Shown here one piece after another: positions 7,414 through 17,600 of a stretch of DNA of 64,000 bases. Below the pieces are notes generated by a model. The model ran no database searches. It saw nothing but the letters and a program-made list of their open reading frames with translations, and was not told where the DNA came from. The stretch covers positions 1 to 64,000 of the forward strand of contig JBEKMJ010000009.1 of the NCBI GenBank assembly GCA_050008575.1, read 5' to 3'. The position numbers and the translations under genes were made by a program. How positions within the stretch are numbered: position 1 is the stretch's first letter; the number at the start of each line of letters is the position of its first letter. The DNA comes from Bog-159 sp050008575 (GTDB lineage: Bacteria; Acidobacteriota; Terriglobia; Bryobacterales; Bryobacteraceae).

Positions 7414-8597
7414 TGTTCCACTATAAAGCGGTGCAGGCGATCCAGGCCGCGCTCCAGCTCATGCATGGATGTGGCGTACGAAATCCGCACGTGCCGGTCG
7501 GTGCCGAACGCCTCGCCCGGAACCACCGCCACGGCCGCTTTGTCGAGCAGTTGCTCGGCGAACTGCAAGGTGCTGGAGATGCCGTTGCGGAACGCCACCC
7601 CGACATTCGGATAAGCGTAGAACGCGCCCCGCGGCTCCGCGCAGCGCACACCGGGAATGGCGCGCAGCCGCCCGATGACGAAATCGCGCCGCTTCGCGTA
7701 TTCCGCCAGCATGGTAGCCACGGAATCCTGCGGGCCGCGCAACGCCTCCACCGCGCCCTTCTGCGCAATCGACGTCGGATTAGAAGTAGCGTGGCTTTGC
7801 AGCTTCAGCATGGCCCCGATGACCCGCGCGGGCGCCAGCACGAAGCCGATGCGCCATCCCGTCATAGCGTAGGTCTTCGAGAGCGATCCAGCCACTAACA
7901 CGTTCTCTTTCGCTCCTGCCAGCGACGCGATCGAAAACGGCTCGCTATCGTAGAGGAAGCGGCAGTAGCATTCGTCCGTCATCAGGAAAATGCCACGCTC
8001 CGCCGTCATCTGGTAGATCTTTTCGAACTCCTCGCGATCCAACACGGCGCCGCTGGGGTTCGACGGCGAATTGATCAGCACGATCTTGGTGCGCGGGGTC
8101 AGGTACGGCTCGATCATGTCCGCCGTCAGCGTAAATCCCCGGTCTTCATCGGTGCCCACGAACACGCACTTGGCGCCCGCGTAATTCACCACGTCTTTGT
8201 AGGTGACCCAATACGGCACCGGGATCACCACCTCGTCGCCGGGATTCAACAGCGCCTGCGTCAGGTTGAAAATGGCGTGCTTGCCGCCCACGGTGACCAG
8301 GCACTCGCTGGGCTGGTAGTTCGTGCCGAAATCGGTGGCATGTCTCTCGCAGACGGCCTGCTTCAGCTCCAGCGTGCCGCCCGCGTTGGTGTATTTCGTG
8401 AAGTTCTGTTCCAAGGCGCGGATGGCAGCGCGCTTGATGTTGTCCGGCGTGGGAAAGTCCGGCTCGCCGGCCCCGAAGTCCACTACATCCACGCCCTGTG
8501 AGCGCAGCTTCTCCGCATCGGCCGCCACTTTCATGGTGGACGACACACTGATTAAAGAGATGCGTTCCGCGATTTCCTGATTCGTTTGCACTAACAT
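7410..8597 (-). CDS. Pyridoxal phosphate-dependent aminotransferase, aspartate aminotransferase family
   Basis: A class I/II fold-type I aminotransferase of 395 residues. Visible marks are VDFGAGEPDFPTP near the N-terminus, NSPSNPSG, and the PLP lysine in AGSLSKTYAMTGWRIGFV followed by the family arginine. Aspartate or a related amino acid is the likely donor; specificity is not readable. The ATG at 8597 was chosen because it follows GGGAGGAAG; codons upstream of it run into a hairpin repeat. It is first in a three-gene operon with manA and the selenoprotein candidate, joined by 4-base overlaps. Confidence 0.93.
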   Translation of the reverse strand: MLVQTNQEIAERISLISVSSTMKVAADAEKLRSQGVDVVDFGAGEPDFPTPDNIKRAAIRALEQNFTKYTNAGGTLELKQAVCERHATDFGTNYQPSECLVTVGGKHAIFNLTQALLNPGDEVVIPVPYWVTYKDVVNYAGAKCVFVGTDEDRGFTLTADMIEPYLTPRTKIVLINSPSNPSGAVLDREEFEKIYQMTAERGIFLMTDECYCRFLYDSEPFSIASLAGAKENVLVAGSLSKTYAMTGWRIGFVLAPARVIGAMLKLQSHATSNPTSIAQKGAVEALRGPQDSVATMLAEYAKRRDFVIGRLRAIPGVRCAEPRGAFYAYPNVGVAFRNGISSTLQFAEQLLDKAAVAVVPGEAFGTDRHVRISYATSMHELERGLDRLHRFIVEQ

Positions 8598-8623
8598 CTT
8601 CACTTCCTCCCTATGGCCACGGG

Positions 8624-8666
8624 GCGGGACGCGGACGTCCCGCGCAGGCGTGGACGCCTGCCCCAC
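8624..8666. repeat. Double-hairpin cassette between aminotransferase and coaD
   Basis: The first hairpin has arms GCGGGACG / CGTCCCGC with loop CGGA (20 bases). The second has arms GCAGGCG / CGCCTGC with loop TGGA (18 bases), followed by CCCAC. It occupies almost the whole gap between the two genes. Confidence 0.75.
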
Positions 8667-9173
8667 TTAACTCCGGCCGAACCGCTTCCTGAGCCTGACT
8701 TCCACCGGCGGCGGCACCAGCCCCACGATATTTCCACCCAGCCCAAACACTTCCTTCACCAGACGCGAACTGATGAACGAGTGCGCCTCGCTGGCCATCA
8801 TGAAGACCGTTTCGATATCCGGACGCAGCCGCCGGTTCATCAAGGCCATCTGCAGCTCATACTCGTAATCCGAGATCGCCCGTATGCCGCGCAACAGGAC
8901 CGTCGCGCTGTTCTCGGCCGCATAATCCACCAGCAGGCCGTCAAACGAGTCGACCGCCACATTCGGGTAGCAGTCCACCACTTCCCGCAGCATCTCGGTT
9001 CTCTCTTCCACGCTGAAGAGCGGCTGCTTGGTTTCGTTGCGCAAAATCGCGACGATCAGCTTGTCGAAGAGAGAGCACCCGCGTACGATCAGGTCCAGGT
9101 GGCCATTCGTAATCGGATCGAAAGAACCCGGATAGATGGCCGTCAATCGGGGCGGCTTCGTGGCCGCACGCAC
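8667..9173 (-). CDS. coaD: Phosphopantetheine adenylyltransferase
   Basis: CoaD transfers AMP from ATP to 4'-phosphopantetheine, the penultimate step of coenzyme A synthesis. The 168-residue protein has the nucleotidyltransferase HxGH-type motif in YPGSFDPITNGHLDLI and the C-terminal signature-like MASEAHSFISSRLVKEV. Length is normal for the family. It starts with GTG. A TAGAAT hexamer at 9206-9201 could be its -10 element with a leader of about 20 bases. The stop abuts the hairpin cassette at 8624-8666. Confidence 0.95.
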   Translation of the reverse strand: MRAATKPPRLTAIYPGSFDPITNGHLDLIVRGCSLFDKLIVAILRNETKQPLFSVEERTEMLREVVDCYPNVAVDSFDGLLVDYAAENSATVLLRGIRAISDYEYELQMALMNRRLRPDIETVFMMASEAHSFISSRLVKEVFGLGGNIVGLVPPPVEVRLRKRFGRS

Positions 9174-9263
9174 GCGCTCTGTCTGATTGGTTATTCTTCG
9201 ATTCTACCTGAAGCCGCCGGTGTGCGCCACCACGCTTACCTAACCTTCGCCGGATCCGGGCGT

Positions 9264-9483
9264 GGCTTATTTGCTGTTTTTGATCTTCGATACGGACCTC
9301 GGTGCCGGCCACAAGGTGGAACGGCCGGACATCCTGGCGGACGCCATCCTCGTAGACAGCGACCTCGCCGGGTTTGAGATCGACGATGAGATGGCCGTGC
9401 GCATCGCGCACGGCGACGTCCAGGAGTACTTCACGGACGGAACCGCGGATGACGACGGCGTCCGTTAGGAAGCGCAATCGCAT
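9264..9483 (-). pseudogene. N-terminal fragment of a VWFA-related acidobacterial protein
   Basis: About 70 codons encode VREVLLDVAVRDAHG, VDLKPGEVAVYEDGVRQDV and FHLVAG, the N-terminal strand pattern of the VWFA-related proteins common in Acidobacteriota. The von Willebrand domain itself is absent; downstream codons in this frame run into coaD. I read it as a remnant left after deletion. It could instead be a short expressed domain. Confidence 0.45.
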
Positions 9484-9494
9484 ACCGGGATTTT

Positions 9495-10772
9495 TCAGAG
9501 CGGCTGCCGATCCGCGCCTGCAGCAGGCGCGAGGGTGCGCCACACCATGTCGAACCCGGGCTCGATGCGAAACCGCCGGCCTTCCATGAAGAAAAATCCG
9601 GCGCCGGGGGTGTCGCCATAAATCAAGACCTTATTGGCATGGCCGTCGAAGTACGTGGCCACTTTGTGCGTGCCGGCCGACTTGCGGTCGAGGTCCATAA
9701 GTTCCGCATAAAACGCCGCGTGCGCGCCCTCCCACTCAACTTCGGAAAACTCGACGCCCACCGCGAAACGCGCCGCCGCGGCGCCGCGGTCCAGCCGGCA
9801 GATGTGCCCCGTGAGCAGCGCACCCCGAGGCACCGCCAACTGCCCCTTGTAGCGGACGTCCTGCACCACCCGCGCATGCAGCGTATCGCCCACCGCCGCG
9901 GTCTTTGAATCGATAGCGGTATTCAACTCGATGGGCACCACCAGCCCAGCCGGCAGATCCACCGCCCGCACTTGCGGCTTGGGAACCTGGGGCTCTGTGG
10001 CGGGAAGCGCATCGAAACGGATCGTCGATTCCGACTGGTACTCGCGGCAAGCGGAAAATTCGATCGCATTGCGGTTGGTCTCGCCTGAGAAATGCGCCAT
10101 CGTCAGTTCGGATCGCTTGGGCAGCAAGGCATCCGCATTGCCGATATGCGCGCGCGCATAGTCCGTCCGGAAGACGGATTCCGCTAGGTGCAGGCTATAG
10201 GGCATCTGCTCGCCGTGCACATCCAGGCGGACGAGATCCAGAGAGACGGGATCGAACCAGAAGGAGCCTTTGGCGGCCACCGTTTCCGAGGCGCCGCCCA
10301 CCGTGATACGCAAGCCGCTCTCCTGCAGCGTGAGATGAAAATCGTAACGGACGGCCGCGCGGCCGTCCAGGTCGTCCAGCCCTCCGTATTGCCGCGTGCC
10401 ATTACCGTTGACGAACAGACTGCGCGCGAACATGGCGAACATGCCGGAGCCGATAGCTCCGCCCGACACCATGGACGTCACATCCCTGTCTTCGAAGTGG
10501 CGGGCGCCGGGCCAGGCGAAGAGTTCTTTCCCGGCTACCATCGAGACCTCCACGCGAACCGTATCGACAGGCTTGAAAGCACGCGCACGCGGCTCGCGGT
10601 GCGTGCGCTCGATAGTCTCCAGGCAGGTATAATTGGGAATCGTGGTCATGTCCTGGCGGACCTTGTTCCTGAACTGCGCGTATTGAGCCGCGTCGGGCGT
10701 TTGGCCGGCGGCAGCGCCCGCCATGGCGAGGCAGATCCCGCACAACCAAACCCCATATCCTGTGAGGCGCAT
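9495..10772 (-). CDS. Exported protein of unknown function
   Basis: A 425-residue protein with a signal peptide (1-23, ending AAAGQ). The N-terminal two thirds contain NYTCLETIERTHREP and a VSLDLVRLDVHGEQMP segment, a pattern I associate with uncharacterised acidobacterial secreted proteins. From about residue 275 a beta-rich domain (PIELNTAIDSKTAAVGDTL, YKGQLAVPRGALLTGHI) resembles periplasmic barrels of the TrbI/flagellar-ring type. A TATCAT hexamer lies 8 bases before the ATG. No function is assigned. Confidence 0.75.
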   Translation of the reverse strand: MRLTGYGVWLCGICLAMAGAAAGQTPDAAQYAQFRNKVRQDMTTIPNYTCLETIERTHREPRARAFKPVDTVRVEVSMVAGKELFAWPGARHFEDRDVTSMVSGGAIGSGMFAMFARSLFVNGNGTRQYGGLDDLDGRAAVRYDFHLTLQESGLRITVGGASETVAAKGSFWFDPVSLDLVRLDVHGEQMPYSLHLAESVFRTDYARAHIGNADALLPKRSELTMAHFSGETNRNAIEFSACREYQSESTIRFDALPATEPQVPKPQVRAVDLPAGLVVPIELNTAIDSKTAAVGDTLHARVVQDVRYKGQLAVPRGALLTGHICRLDRGAAAARFAVGVEFSEVEWEGAHAAFYAELMDLDRKSAGTHKVATYFDGHANKVLIYGDTPGAGFFFMEGRRFRIEPGFDMVWRTLAPAAGADRQPL

Positions 10773-10819
10773 CTGCCGTCATGATAGCGCCCTGCGCGCG
10801 GCAATGACGGGCTTCCAGT

Positions 10820-10825
10820 TATACT
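10820..10825 (+). promoter_or_regulatory. Candidate -10 element (TATACT), leaderless spacing
   Basis: TATACT ends 7 bases before the GTG start at 10833, and there is no Shine-Dalgarno site in between. Confidence 0.45.
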
Positions 10826-10832
10826 GTTCCGA

Positions 10833-11549
10833 GTGAACCGAGAATATCATAAGTGGTACAGTCCCCATCTGCAACGAAATATGGAGCTGGTGGCGTACGG
10901 GCACGCGGGGATGCCCCTCATCGTTTTTCCCACCTCCATGGGCCGTTTTTACGATTACGAAGACCGCGGCATGATCGGCGCGGTCGGCTATCAGTACGAC
11001 GCCGGCCGCCTGCAAGGATTCTGCCTGGATAGCGTGGATTCGGAAAGCTGGTATAACCGCCGCATTGCTCCGCGGGAGCGCGCGCTGCGCCATCTGCAGT
11101 ACGAGAATTACGTGATCCACGAGGCGCTGCCGTTCATCCGGTCCCGCAATCCGGAGGCCCGCGTGGCCGTGACCGGCTGCAGTTTCGGCGGCTACCATTG
11201 CGTCAACTTCGCGTTGCGGCATCCCGAGCTGGTGGGGCCGTGTGTAAGCATGGGCGGCGCTTTTGACATCCATCAATTCCTGAACGGCTATTACGACGAC
11301 AACTGTTATTTCAACTGCCCGCCGGATTTCCTGCCCAACCTGAGCGACGAACGCTATCTGAGCGAGTACCGCAACGGCATGCGGCTGGTGCTGGCCACCG
11401 GCGAAACCGACATCTGCCTGAACGATAACCTGCGCCTGGCAGGCATCATGAATGGCAAACGGATTCCGCACTGGCTGGACGTTTGGGGCGACGGGACGGG
11501 CCACGACTGGCCTTGGTGGCAGCGCATGGCCGTGAAGTTTTTCGGATAG
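10833..11549 (+). CDS. Alpha/beta hydrolase, putative esterase
   Basis: A 238-residue cytoplasmic hydrolase of the putative-esterase (esterase D-like) group. The nucleophile is in GCSFGGY (Ser117). The likely acid is in ATGETDICL and the histidine in GDGTGHDWPWW. The front end MNREYHKWYSPHLQRNMEL is typical of these short intracellular members. It starts with GTG. It is followed, 40 bases on, by an ABC exporter pair with no clear functional link. Confidence 0.88.
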   Translation: MNREYHKWYSPHLQRNMELVAYGHAGMPLIVFPTSMGRFYDYEDRGMIGAVGYQYDAGRLQGFCLDSVDSESWYNRRIAPRERALRHLQYENYVIHEALPFIRSRNPEARVAVTGCSFGGYHCVNFALRHPELVGPCVSMGGAFDIHQFLNGYYDDNCYFNCPPDFLPNLSDERYLSEYRNGMRLVLATGETDICLNDNLRLAGIMNGKRIPHWLDVWGDGTGHDWPWWQRMAVKFFG

Positions 11550-11589
11550 GACGGCACCGGCTGAAGCCTGCGCTACCTGTGCTACCAAT

Positions 11590-12344
<755 letters not shown>

Positions 12345-12348
<4 letters not shown>

Positions 12349-13958
12349 TGCGGGCCATCCTGCGCGCGCAGTGGCTGAGCATGCGCATCTCGCGCATGGC
12401 GTCCGGCCGGGGCGCGGTGTTTTCCGTAATTATCGCAGTGCTTTGGTACGGCTTCTGGACGCTGCTCGCCGCGGTTGCCGAGGAACTCACGGCGGCGCCG
12501 GAGCTGCGGACGCAAATCGAGACTTGGCTGCCGGTGGGGCTGCTGGCGGTATTCGCTTACTGGCAGTTGGCTCCGCTGGCTTCCGCCACCATGGGCGCCT
12601 CGCTCGATCTGCGGAAGTTGCTGGTCTATCCGGTGCCGCGGCGCTCGCTGTTTCTGGTCGAAATCCTGCTGCGTGTCACCACCTGCGCGGAATTGCTGCT
12701 GCTGCTGGCGGGAACGGCGATCGGGCTGGTGCGCAATCCGGCGTTCGGCGGGTGGGCGACGATCGCGCGCGCGCCTCTGGCCGCGATCCTTTTCGCGGCG
12801 TTCAACCTGATGCTGGCGGCCGGACTGCGCAACCTGATTGAGCGGCTGCTGAGCCGCAGGGGCATCCGCGAAGTGCTCGCGCTGCTGCTGATGCTGGTGG
12901 GCGTGGTGCCGCGATTGCTGATGGTCACGGGCGTGGCCTCGCGGCGGCTCGAGCGCCTATTCCCGGCGGCCGCAAATCCGATTTGGCCCTGGGGGGCCGC
13001 GGCGCAGTGCATGCTTGGACTCGCGGGCGGAGCGCGCGCCGCTATGGCGCTTGGCGGGTGGACAGTGGCGGCTTATGTGTTCGGCCGTTGGCAGTTCGCG
13101 CGCAGCTTGCGATACGATTTTCAGGCAGCCCAAGCCACCGTGGCATCGGCCAAAGACCGCCGCTTCGCCGAGCGGCTGTACCGGCTGCCGGCGCTGGTGC
13201 TGCCCGATCCGCTTTCCGCCATGGTGGAGAAGGAACTGCGCTCGCTGGTACGCACGCCGCGCTTCCGGCTGGTCTTCGTGATGGGCTTCTCGTTCGGCTT
13301 GATCGTCTGGCTGCCGATGATGCTGCGCGGCCGCGTGACGCATTCCGCGGTGTCGGGCAATTTCCCGACGGTGGTGAGCCTTTACGCCTTGTTCCTGCTG
13401 GCGCAAGTCACTTACGGCAATGCGTTCGGCTTCGACCGGTCCGCCGCGCAACTCTATTATGCGGCGCCGGTGGCCATCTGGCGCGCGCTGGCCGGCAAGA
13501 ACATCGCGGCCGCCATCTTCATATTCCTGGAGGTGGCGGCGGTGGCGGCGGCCTGTTCGGTGCTGCGTCTGGGCGTTTCGCCGGGCCAGATTGGCGAGGC
13601 ATTTCTGGTGACGGCCATCGCCTCGCTGTACCTGCTGGCGGTGGGTAATTTGAGCTCGGTCAATTATCCGCGTCCCATGACGGCGCAAAGAGTCTCGGGC
13701 GGCGGCGGCGCAGGGCGGGCGCAAGGCCTGCTGTTTCTCCTCTATCCGGTAGCGCTGCTGCCGGTGTTTCTCGCTTACCTGGCGCGCTACGCTTTTGACA
13801 AGCAGGCGGTGTTTTACGCGATCCTGGCGTTCGCCGCCGGGCTGGGCGCGGCGATTTACTGGATGGCGATGGAATCGGCGGTATCGACGGCGCGCAACCG
13901 GCGGGAAGCGATATTGGCGGAGCTATCGCGCGGGGAGGGGCCGATGGTGGCGGAGTGA
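12345..13958 (+). CDS. ABC transporter permease, large exporter type
   Basis: A polytopic membrane protein of about 537 residues. It has hydrophobic segments grouped near residues 25-75, 105-145, 165-190 and in the second half (about 320-350, 385-440 and 470-510). The arrangement and pairing with the upstream ATPase fit an ABC-2-like exporter subunit; I cannot name the substrate. The ATG at 12345 overlaps the ATPase stop (ATGA); a GTG at 12336 is possible. Confidence 0.82.
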
Positions 13959-13966
13959 GCGTCGCT

Positions 13967-14368
13967 TCAATGCCCGCGCGGCGCAAAATCCCGCGTGATC
14001 TTCAGAGGCGTGTATTGCGCGATGGCGGCAAAGTCCCGGCCGCGATGCCAGACCGGGACGCCGTTGTCGAGAGCGATGGCTGCAATCAAACAGTCCGTCG
14101 CGGAACGGATGGTGCAACCTCTGCGCCGCCCTTCGCGGTAGATGCCCGCGGCCTCCAGGAACAAGCCGCGTGGGAGCGGATCGCCGAGGCACGGCAGCGC
14201 CAGAAACCCTTCTTGAAACGCATCGCTAGCGTTCCCGCTGCGCAAGCCCTGCAGAACCTCCTGGACGATCGGCCCGCAGGTGACGAACTGCGACAACTGG
14301 TCGGGCGTGGGCGGCTGAATGCGCCCGCCCAGCAACTCAATCCAGACCGAGGTGTCCACCAGAATCAC
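13967..14368 (-). CDS. vapC: VapC-like PIN-domain toxin
   Basis: A 133-residue PIN-domain ribonuclease, the toxin half of a type II module. The acidic active-site residues are visible in VILVDTSVWIELL (D at position 5), VQEVLQGL (E), SATDCLIAAIAL (D) and HRGRDFAAIA (D). GTG at 14368 overlaps the antitoxin stop as GTGA and starts the conserved strand, so it was preferred to upstream codons. VapC toxins usually cleave tRNA or rRNA; the target here is unknown. Confidence 0.9.
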   Translation of the reverse strand: MILVDTSVWIELLGGRIQPPTPDQLSQFVTCGPIVQEVLQGLRSGNASDAFQEGFLALPCLGDPLPRGLFLEAAGIYREGRRRGCTIRSATDCLIAAIALDNGVPVWHRGRDFAAIAQYTPLKITRDFAPRGH

Positions 14369-14589
14369 GGACGCCTCCGCGATGCACGCGGCTTGACGTC
14401 TTCCCGCATCTCCGGCAGGTTGCCCCGCCAAAGCTTCTTCCCGAAAAAGTCCGCGAGACCCTGGACCTTGCGTATCCGCAATACCTCCTTCAGCGCATAG
14501 TTCACCGCGGCGGAATAGGTCTTGACGCCCAACTCACGGGTGGCCTCCTCCAGCAGATGCTCATCTAACACAAGATTTGTGCGTTTCAT
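14365..14589 (-). CDS. vapB: VapB-like antitoxin (ribbon-helix-helix family)
   Basis: A 74-residue protein with the N-terminal RHH-like segment MKRTNLVLDEHLLEEATRE and the helix SAAVNYALKEVLRI, followed by the acidic/aromatic tail LADFFGKKLWRGNL that wraps a VapC toxin. It lies upstream of and overlaps the toxin gene, as usual. Such antitoxins bind their own promoter. Confidence 0.9.
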   Translation of the reverse strand: MKRTNLVLDEHLLEEATRELGVKTYSAAVNYALKEVLRIRKVQGLADFFGKKLWRGNLPEMREDVKPRASRRRP

Positions 14590-14612
14590 GTGTATAGGCT
14601 AACAGACCCAAG

Positions 14613-14649
14613 AGCCGGCTGAAAGCCGGCTGCGGGCAGAATTGCCCGC
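14613..14649. repeat. Double-hairpin cassette upstream of vapBC
   Basis: The first hairpin has arms AGCCGGCT twice around GAA (a palindromic arm). The second has arms GCGGGCA / TGCCCGC around GAAT. The 19+18 base layout equals that at 22483-22519, with different stem bases. Confidence 0.7.
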
Positions 14650-14662
14650 GCTCCAATTCTGC

Positions 14663-17600
14663 CTAGGTCACTTGCACGAGTTTTTCTTTTAGCGCGGACA
14701 TCTTCCCGGTTGCTTGAGCCTTCACCTTTTGGATGTTCACGAGCTTGATATTTTCATAGCCTCGGATCTGGGAGGGCAGGGCTACGATTTCTTGTGCCAG
14801 AGCCAGGTTGTCGGGCGTGGCGCGATCCAGGCAGTCACGTACTAACTGTTCGTACCAGCCAATGAGTGCGCGCTCTTCGCCGCGCACGGCGGCGTAGCCG
14901 AAGATATCGAACGGCGTGCCGCGGAGCCCTTTCAGCGATGCCAGCGCGCGCAGCGGTCCGCGGAACCAGCCGCCGAGCTTCAGCTTCTTTTTCATGCCCA
15001 TGGCGCGGAGCAGGGGCGGGAACAGGTTATAGCCGATGGATTCCACGTCTTCCCACATGCCGCGGATTTGCGCTTCGCGCTCGGGATTCGTGAGCAGCCG
15101 TGCGACTTCGTACTCGTCTTTGTAGGCCATCAGCTTGTACAGATTGCGCGCGACGGCTTCGGCCAGCGCGGGCTGACGGGATTCGACCTCGCGGACGAAT
15201 ATGGCGTAGCGTTCGGCGTAGGCGGCATTTTGGTAGCGCGCGAGATCGGCCGTGCGGCGCTCGACGAGCGTGCGATGATCGGCGGGCGTGGCGGGCGGCG
15301 CGATGAGCGCCTCGACGGCTTGCGCGTCGTGATAATACTTACGGCCCCAGAGGAACGCCTGTATGTTGCGCTCCGCGTCCACCTTGTTCAGCCGGATGGC
15401 TTCTTCGATGGCTGTCTCTGAAATCGGAACGAGGCCGCCCTGCCAGGCCGCGCCCAGCAGGAAGATATTCACGGCCATGTGACTGGCGAAGAGTCCTTCG
15501 GCCAGGCGGGAGGCGTCCAGAAATAGGTTGCGGTCACGGCGCGTGTAAGTGTTGATCAGATCGACTACCGCGCCGGGACCGGCGAGGCGGGCGCCGCCGC
15601 GTATGGCGTCACCCGTGGGCACTTCGGCGGTGTTCACCACGGCCACGGTGCGCGAGGGATGCGCGCGCTTGAGATTGTCCGCGCTGCCCGCGCCTAGCAG
15701 GTCGAAGCCGAGCAGCAGGTCCGCGTTGCCGTAGCCGATCTTGGCCGACGCTTCGATGGGCCGCTCACTTAAGATGACACTCGATACGACTGCGCCGCCC
15801 TTCTGCGCGAGGCCGGTTTGATCGAGCGTGATGACGGAAAGCCCATCGATCCAAGCGGCGGTGGCCAACAGCGCGTTCACTGTGACCACGCCTGTGCCGC
15901 CGATGCCCGGCATCAGGATCGAATAGCGCTCGCCGATGGTGGCACGCTCGCGCGGGGGCGGGACCTCGGTCTCCGGCAGTTTGGCCTGCGTCCGGCGGCG
16001 CTGGCCGGTGCCGGGCTTCAGGTTGACAGTGACGAACGAAGGGCAATCGCCTAACACGCAGGAATAATCCTTATTGCAGGACGATTGATGGATGCGCGTT
16101 TTCGGGCCGTATTCCGTTTCGACGGGATGCAGGCTCAGGCAATTGGACTGCGTGACGCAATCGCCGCATCCTTCGCAGACCTCTTCATTGACGACCAGGC
16201 GCAGGGTGGGTTCGGCGAGTTTGCCGCGCGAGCGCAGGCGGCGCTTTTCGGCGGCGCACTGTTGATCGTAAACGATGGCGGTGACGCCGGGCAGTTTCTC
16301 GAACTCGCGCAGCACGTCGGGCAGTTCGTCGCGATCGCGGAGTTGGGTGTTGGCGGCGAATTTGACGTGTGCGTATTTCGGCAGGTCGTCGGTGAGCACC
16401 GCGATTTGGCGGACGCCATCGGCTTGTAGCTTGTGGGTGAGTTCGGGAACCGGTACGGCGCCCGCGGCCTGCTGGCCCCCGGTCATCGCGACAGCGCTGT
16501 TGTATAGGATTTTGTAAGTGATGTTGACGCCCGCCGCGATGCAGGCTTCGACGGCCAGCGAGGCGGAATGAAAATACGTGCCGTCGCCCACGTTCTGGAA
16601 GATGTGCTGGCGCTCGACGAAGGGAGCCATGCCGATCCACGGCGCGCCCTCGCCGCCCATGTGGGTGAGGAACGTGTAGGCATGGTGCGAGTGCCCAAGC
16701 TGCGCGGCCATGGCGTGGCAGCCGATGCCTCCGCCCGCCGCTTGGCCTTCCAGCAGCAGGGTGGAGCGGTTGTGCGGGCAGCCGGAGCAGAAATTGGGGA
16801 AGCGTCCGGGAACCAGGCTGCGTTCGCGGGATTCGATTTCATCGAGGAGGGCGAGGCGATCGGCAAACCGCAAAGAGGCGGCCTGCGAGGCCGCCGCAGG
16901 CTGCGAGCCTGCCCCACAAATCAACTGGGCCAGGACGCGGGCGATGGTCTCAGGATCGAGTTCACCGGCTGCGGAGAAGAGCGGCGCGGCCATCGGGTCG
17001 CCTTTGCCTAGGATGGCGGGGTGGTCGGGGGAGTTGTAGAGTGACTCGCGGAGCTGCAGTTCGAGGAAGCTGCGCTTTTCTTCGACTACCAGGATGGTTG
17101 GAAGCCCCTGCGCGAATTCGGCGGTAAAGCGCGGCTCGAGCGGGTAGGTCATGCCGAACTTGGCGATGCGGATGCCGGCGCGCGCCAGATCGCCGGCGCG
17201 GTTCAGGCCGAGATCGGCAAGCGCCTGCATCAGGTCGTAATAGGCCTTGCCCGCGCTGGCGATTCCCAGCCGCGCGCCGGCATGGCCAGGCGGTGCGCCG
17301 AAGCTGTGGTTCACTTGGTTGAGCCGGGCGAATTCGCGCGCGGCATCCAGGCGGCGGTAAAGCACCTCCGGCTCGAGGATCAGCGTCATGGGAATCAGCA
17401 AGCGCGCGTCGATTTTCTTTTCGTAGCCTTGCGGAATATGGATGGCGATGCGCTCGGGATCGACGTTGACGGTGCCGCCGGCGTCGCACACATTGGTCAC
17501 CATTTTCATGGCCACCCACGCGCCCGAGAATCGCGAGAGCGCGATAGCCAGCACACCGTAATCGAGCGTCTCCTGCGTGTTGCCCGGATAGAAAATGGGC

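Noticed and set aside
8941..9543. A 200-residue frame on the minus strand as an intact gene
   Set aside because: Only about 70 residues look like a known family; the rest overlaps coaD in another frame with poor codon use.
14590..14612. Operator for vapBC
   Set aside because: The short stretch before vapB has no convincing inverted repeat; only a weak TATACA one base from the ATG.
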